From the NCBI GenBank assembly GCA_035079385.1, contig JAVHKY010000004.1, forward strand, positions 19,809,001-19,873,000: a DNA stretch of 64,000 bases. The letters run 5' to 3'. Source of the DNA: Aspidiotus rigidus. Taxonomy: Eukaryota; Arthropoda; Insecta; Hemiptera; Diaspididae. The position numbers and the translations under genes are program-made. Each line of letters opens with the position of its first letter. Positions within the stretch are counted from its first letter, which is position 1. The notes beneath the pieces were generated by a model. That model was not told the origin of the DNA, did not search any database, and worked only from the letters and a program-made list of their open reading frames with translations. Positions 59,201 to 64,000 of the stretch are shown here, piece after piece.

Positions 59201-61919
59201 TGATATCTGCATACTCCTGTCAAATTTGTTTTTGCAAATGGATGAGTGAAATATCGAGCAATTTTATGTGTGATCTTTAACAAAAAGTTAAACTGAAATT
59301 TCCTCAATTTACATCTTTGTTCTTTTTTTTCTTTTTCTTTCCAGCCCAAGAGAAAAATTATGATATACGATAAACCGGTGAATTTCTCGACTCCGTGTCG
59401 CTTCCAGTCAAGACAATAAGCGTTCATTAAATTTCGTTGTTGGTCAAATACCGGTCGTAGACTACCTATGATTCAATTTTTTGGTTCACGTCCGAAGGAA
59501 ATTTTTTCGAAAACTGAAATTATAAGCGGAAAATGTACCCCCTTTCCTTTGAAAATGATTATCAGGTCTGTGAGGTTTCATCATCATGAAATTTTAATTT
59601 GTTTAGTTTGACGTGTCCAAACTAAGTAAGCAAACCATCAAAAAAACAAGCCTGTCTATCAATCTAGGATATTTTTGCCAATCTGTACACAGTTGACGAC
59701 ACGATAGACGACCCACTTATTCATTTTATTGCGTATTTCGCGTACGATAAATTTCATCTCGGAGATGTCTCGCATTGTGGGTGTGAACAACCATCGTCAT
59801 CCGCTCTTTGATTCCCTTTTTTATATTTTCCTCGAGTCGACGCGTCTCGTCATTCGTAATAACATTTTTATTCAGTCAATGCATTTCGAATTTCAGTAAA
59901 ACGTATGAAATGATTCTTGTTACTCGTCATCGAACTGTAATAATAATTGATAAGACTATTATAACTCCGCCCTCCTCCCCCAGTTTTTGGCATACGGTTT
60001 ATCTTACGGGTTCCGTAGGCTCAAAATTTTAATTTTATTGTGTACGTCTAGTCATTCAGTTTATGATAGAAATGAATATTGAAATGACTTATGATTGGCT
60101 TACGTCATTGCTACGCCGCGGACTATTTTCGATATCTCTAGTCTTTTACGGTATTTTATCCGCGATTTGTTTGTATATAATAACGTTTTAATCTTCTATC
60201 GCGATTTTATTATTAATCTTTACACTGTTTGGGTACATATTATGAAGCAACCTATTTGTTTTTTTTTTCCTCCTTTTTACGTATTATTATCATAGGATAA
60301 TATTTTATTTATTCATTATATTTTTAGTTAATATCTTTTTATTTCAATTATCTATTCGTATTTCTTTTTTTGTTTTTTGATGTTGTTTCGTGTGCACAAC
60401 TCAAATTTTACCAGCAAGAATGTACCTGTTTTATTTCATTATTATTTTTAATTCAAATGTTAGCTTTATGTATTATTATTTTGTTGTTACTGTGTGTTCG
60501 AATATACGAGAATTTTATTTATTTCCTATTCGTCGTGGTTTATTTTGGACGTTGAAGACTCTAAAACTGGGTATCAAACCTACATGCGTGAATCAGCGAT
60601 TTCCTGTTCTTCTCCCCCCTGGAAAATATGTAGTGTTGATTATATTTCCGGGCTGGAAACGATGCCGACAAAATGATAAAAGCGAGTATTTAGACTGCCC
60701 ACGTTAAGGATTAACATCAAAAGATTGAGTTGAATTAACATGAGTTAGAATTATGTCGTACTGAAATATTACATCGATACGACCATCTTCATGTACGAAC
60801 AGTCTGGCTTATGGTTTTCGAAAAGAGCTTTTTGAAGAAATGTCTGTGTCTGTCTACGCTATGATCTTTGGAGGAACGCACATTCAACCTCATTCTTATT
60901 TCGATTCTTCCGAGTTTCCAAGTTCAATTATACAATTCAATGGTTCAAAAATCGTGACATTTCTCGCGAATTTGACTTCATGAACCAGTATGAGTTCTTA
61001 TCATTTCATCATATCATAAAATTCAACAGGAAGTTAGCTAAACCCTGTCGAATTGATCAATCATCATCACATTACTAAATTATATCAAGAGTACGAATGT
61101 ATTTAGGCAGGGCAAACGATGAAATTCTATTTTCTCTTTCAATTTCTTAAAGACACACACGTATTAAGAGAAAAATTTTAGTCGCACATTCCCTTCCTAC
61201 ATTTATAATTTTTAGGAAGATTGAGAAAAGTTCTTCAATACGTTCATCATTTTTTTATCAATACCAGGGGGTGGCAAGGGAGGTGTAAACTTCATGTTAT
61301 AGACTTAAGCCTTGTGCTCAGACATAACTTTCAAAGTTACGAGTGTCAAGTTGGTTTTTATATTTTAGGCTGGTTTGAGTGGCTTCAAATTTGACAGAAA
61401 CAACGATAACATTCTCAAATATAATGTATTGGCAAGATGTAAACGAACTTGAAATTACAACGAATGCAGATGATTAAACCCTCAAGATTACGCCAGCTGT
61501 ACAAAGTACTTACAAATTTCGATTGAATTGTTTCATTAATACGTCAGTTTTACACGATGTACGGGAAAGGTAAGTACCAATAGTCTCATCATGAATATCA
61601 ATGTCAGCCCACAGATAAGGTAATGTGGTTGATTCGAAATGTCAAATTTACTGCATGTGAAGGTTTTTCTGCAGACATCCTGAAAGAAGGCAACCCACTT
61701 CTGCATTCTTTCTCGGGTTTTAGGCCAACCTGAAGGTAGATCGCTGGGCTAAGCAACCGTCATCGAAGGTATGAAAAATGGATGAAAAGTGAGGTATGCG
61801 AGTTTTCTGCACCTTTAATTTTTTCTCGCCCTAGAATCACTTTTTCTTTCGAGAGGAGCTCGCACAATTGCGAGCGAGCGAATGCGGTTTCTCCTCAATA
61901 AATAACCACGACGCGAAAG
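59201..61919. other. T-rich non-coding stretch downstream of INTS14
   Basis: No exon was recognised. From about 59950 to 60560 the plus strand is very T-rich, with several open frames (60095-60676) that encode only Phe/Ile/Leu-rich low-complexity sequence. The last few hundred bases before 61920 probably include the 3' UTR of the Integrator gene. Confidence 0.4.
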
Positions 61920-64000
61920 TTACCCTTTGAAGTTTGGTTCCATCCCCGAAACGAATTTTGTCCTCATCGGTGGTATGGCGTATTTTGCATCTCGCGCGCA
62001 CGAACGTCGAAGTATTCCAGCAGAGTGTGTCAACTGAAGCGCGCAATCAGGATGCGCGGTTCCTGGTAACATGGTGCATTCTCTTTCAAAAATATCAGCA
62101 ACACCGTCCAATAACTCGACAAAGCCGAAAGAAATAGCTGCTCGGCGCAATCTGTTCAATTCCTATAAATGTTGATAAATGCAGATTAGACGGGGTACAT
62201 ACGATTGAAAGGCTTCAAAAAATAGATCAGACTATCGCGCTCGTTCTTGTGCTAAAAAATCCAGTTCCTAGAACGACCAGTTTCTATTGAAAAAAAATTC
62301 TCAGACATTTCCAACTTCCCTCAGACCCTTCTCAAATACTTCTCAATCGGGTATTCTATCGGTGATTTCAAGAGCAAAAAATTAATATTGATGAATACAG
62401 GAAAATTCGTTGTTTTTTCCTGGTTTTCCATAAGCTGGTCATTCTGACTCTCCTACGAGATTATACGCGTCGATGACCAAAAAAGCGAACATCGATTTTC
62501 CCCATTTCATCTTAACGATCTCATGTTCATATTTCACAAATTAAACGATAATTCTAACGTAGAAGTCGGAGATTTTCAGCTTCTTACTTTGTAAAAATTG
62601 TTCGTTTTTTCTGGCAACTTCCGAGCCTGTCGCAGAATCTTCTGCACATCCGACTGAAGTCCAGCCTGCTTCACCCAGACGACAATATTTTGATTGTAAC
62701 TTCTCTTTTCGGATGGCCGCACCGGGAACCCTTCGTCCACGTCTGAAACGAAATTACGATACGACTAAATTTTATTTTCGAACAATAAAGTGCAGTGAAA
62801 GCCACCGTCTTTTTGGTCTTTTCACTCCGAATAAAATTCCTTGAAATTTCAATGTTTCGTTCTCTTCACGTAAGTTCTTTGCACGCACTGATTGTTTTGT
62901 ACTAAGGAATGTGACGGACGCGACACAAAAACGCACGACCTTCAACTCGTATTCGTAATCTCAGAAAAAGAGCGAATTCGTATCTTTTTGATAGTTCCCG
63001 GTATCTCAAAAATAGAACCGTCATCATAGAACCAATTTTCACATACGAATATACTCACTAATGATTTAATACACTCCATTTTCTTCTCAAAAATTAATAA
63101 ACTCATTCTATAAACAAAAAACAAAATTTTACTCACCTGGAACTATATCTTCCGGTAACACACCCAAATACTTGAAATCCCCAACCCACGGTACGGGTAT
63201 TTTCTCAGGCTCGAGAATGAGTAACATGAGATTCGATCTCTTTTTCGTATCCGTCCACGAGAAAAGAACTCCATACCAATTAGCACCGAGTTGACAAATC
63301 GCCACCATATTTTCAACCTACAACAACAATTTTATACTCATTCGTCCTCATACTAACGACGAACAAACATACCTATGAAATTTAATACCTTCAATGCACC
63401 ATGAAGCAGAACACAGAAAGAAGGAACTTTCCCATCGTCATGAGTATCATCATCTTCCGTGCTTTCGAAATTATCTAGCACTGATGTTTCTTGACTGCTT
63501 ACTATAGGCAACACCAGATGACGTGAGATTGCGGCCGGAGTACCAATATCGGCAGTATCAACAAAACCACAAATTTCTATTGTATTACTGACTTGGTACG
63601 TCTTCATCTCGAAATCCACGAGCTGACTATAAGGCTACACATAAAGCAAAATAAACGTAACTAAATCAAGTCATTATTTTCATGAATTGAATGAAACTAT
63701 GAATACCATTGGAGGAGGCAACAATTGAATTTTGGAAACAACTGTACCACATTGCAAAGCCGCATTACTCGTCGAGTAGTTCTCTTTGGCTAAATCTCGC
63801 ATAAATGTAGTTATTGAATCTAGATCGCAATGGAAATCTGTTCGCACAATCTTTCCGTTACCTTCAAAGATATCCACGACTTTTTGCATTGCTGCAGCGG
63901 AATACATTTCATCTGATGGAGCTACCGACATGACAGTAACTGACGATGGGAAACCGATGACAGTTGATCGTTGAACACTATCCGTTTCGAACGAAGAACC
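61920..64000 (-). CDS. INTS14: Integrator complex subunit 14, 3' part (runs off the right edge)
   Basis: INTS14 is a subunit of the nuclear Integrator complex, which cleaves snRNA and promoter-proximal transcripts. It forms a module with INTS10 and INTS13. Five exons are visible (63707 to beyond 64000, 63389-63634, 63137-63317, 62588-62742, 61920-62162), all in phase, with a normal stop at 61920-61922. Recognisable segments are the end of the VWA-like domain (KVVDIFEGNGKIVRTDFHCD, in the right-edge exon), the beta-barrel region (EICGFVDTADIGTPAAISRH, SFCVLLHGALK, MVAICQLGANWYGVLFSW), the RSYNQNIVVWVKQAGLQSDV region, and the helical C-terminal domain (LNRLRRAAISFGFVELLDGV, ERECTMLPGTAHPDCALQLT). 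It matches vertebrate INTS14 block by block. The N-terminal VWA exons lie outside the window. Confidence 0.93.

Noticed and set aside
60095..60676. Several plus-strand frames rich in Phe, Ile and Leu
   Set aside because: They come from T-rich low-complexity DNA and have no family resemblance.
1..64000. Bacterial-type horizontal transfer, CRISPR arrays, operons, tRNA or rRNA genes
   Set aside because: All recognised genes are ordinary animal families with introns (or USP2). No regularly spaced palindromic repeats with unique spacers and no convincing tRNA boxes were seen on reading.

Overview
This is nuclear DNA from an animal, almost certainly an insect. Every well-supported gene but one is split by short GT-AG introns. 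The DNA is AT-rich, and the genes are metazoan families with insect-like sequences, including a colmedin/gliomedin-type olfactomedin protein, Integrator subunit 14 and USP2. Frequent GTAGGTACCTAC-like words and long repeat-rich gaps fit a sternorrhynchan hemipteran such as a mealybug, scale insect or aphid relative. That last placement is an inference from overall appearance only. There are no operons, CRISPR arrays, rRNA genes or convincing tRNA genes.

The left half (about 2.9-41 kb) is gene-dense. In order it holds: the 3' part of a leucine-rich-repeat membrane protein (+); Rab geranylgeranyltransferase beta subunit (-); 6-pyruvoyl-tetrahydropterin synthase (+); a 14-exon type II membrane collagen/Ig/olfactomedin protein (-); the 17-exon peroxisomal multifunctional enzyme type 2 (-); the six-RRM ribosome-biogenesis factor RBM19 (+); the PAF-acetylhydrolase IB catalytic subunit (-); ETF alpha subunit (+); a small orphan secreted protein (-); an F-box protein (-); and an intronless USP2-type deubiquitinase (+). 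The genes are functionally unrelated housekeeping or developmental genes. Several sit in convergent or divergent pairs (PTPS with colmedin, RBM19 with PAFAH1B, F-box with USP2).

The right half (about 41-62 kb) has almost no genes and is dominated by repeats. It holds an element with inverted GGGTGTCTAC termini, a tandem array of ~190 bp units followed by a Helitron-like 3' end, a degenerate ~107 bp tandem array, a decayed hAT transposase, a near-perfect palindrome, the second copy of a CCAGGGTGT-ended repeat also found at the left edge, and a 2.8 kb field of diverged repeats. The window closes with the 3' exons of Integrator subunit 14 (-), whose 5' part lies beyond the right edge.

Exon limits were read by hand from frame continuity and GT/AG sites. 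Reading-frame phase was checked through each gene. No new molecular system was recognised. The most unusual material is the repeat field, the tandem array with its Helitron-like end, the orphan secreted peptide, and the altered peroxisomal targeting tail of the multifunctional enzyme.
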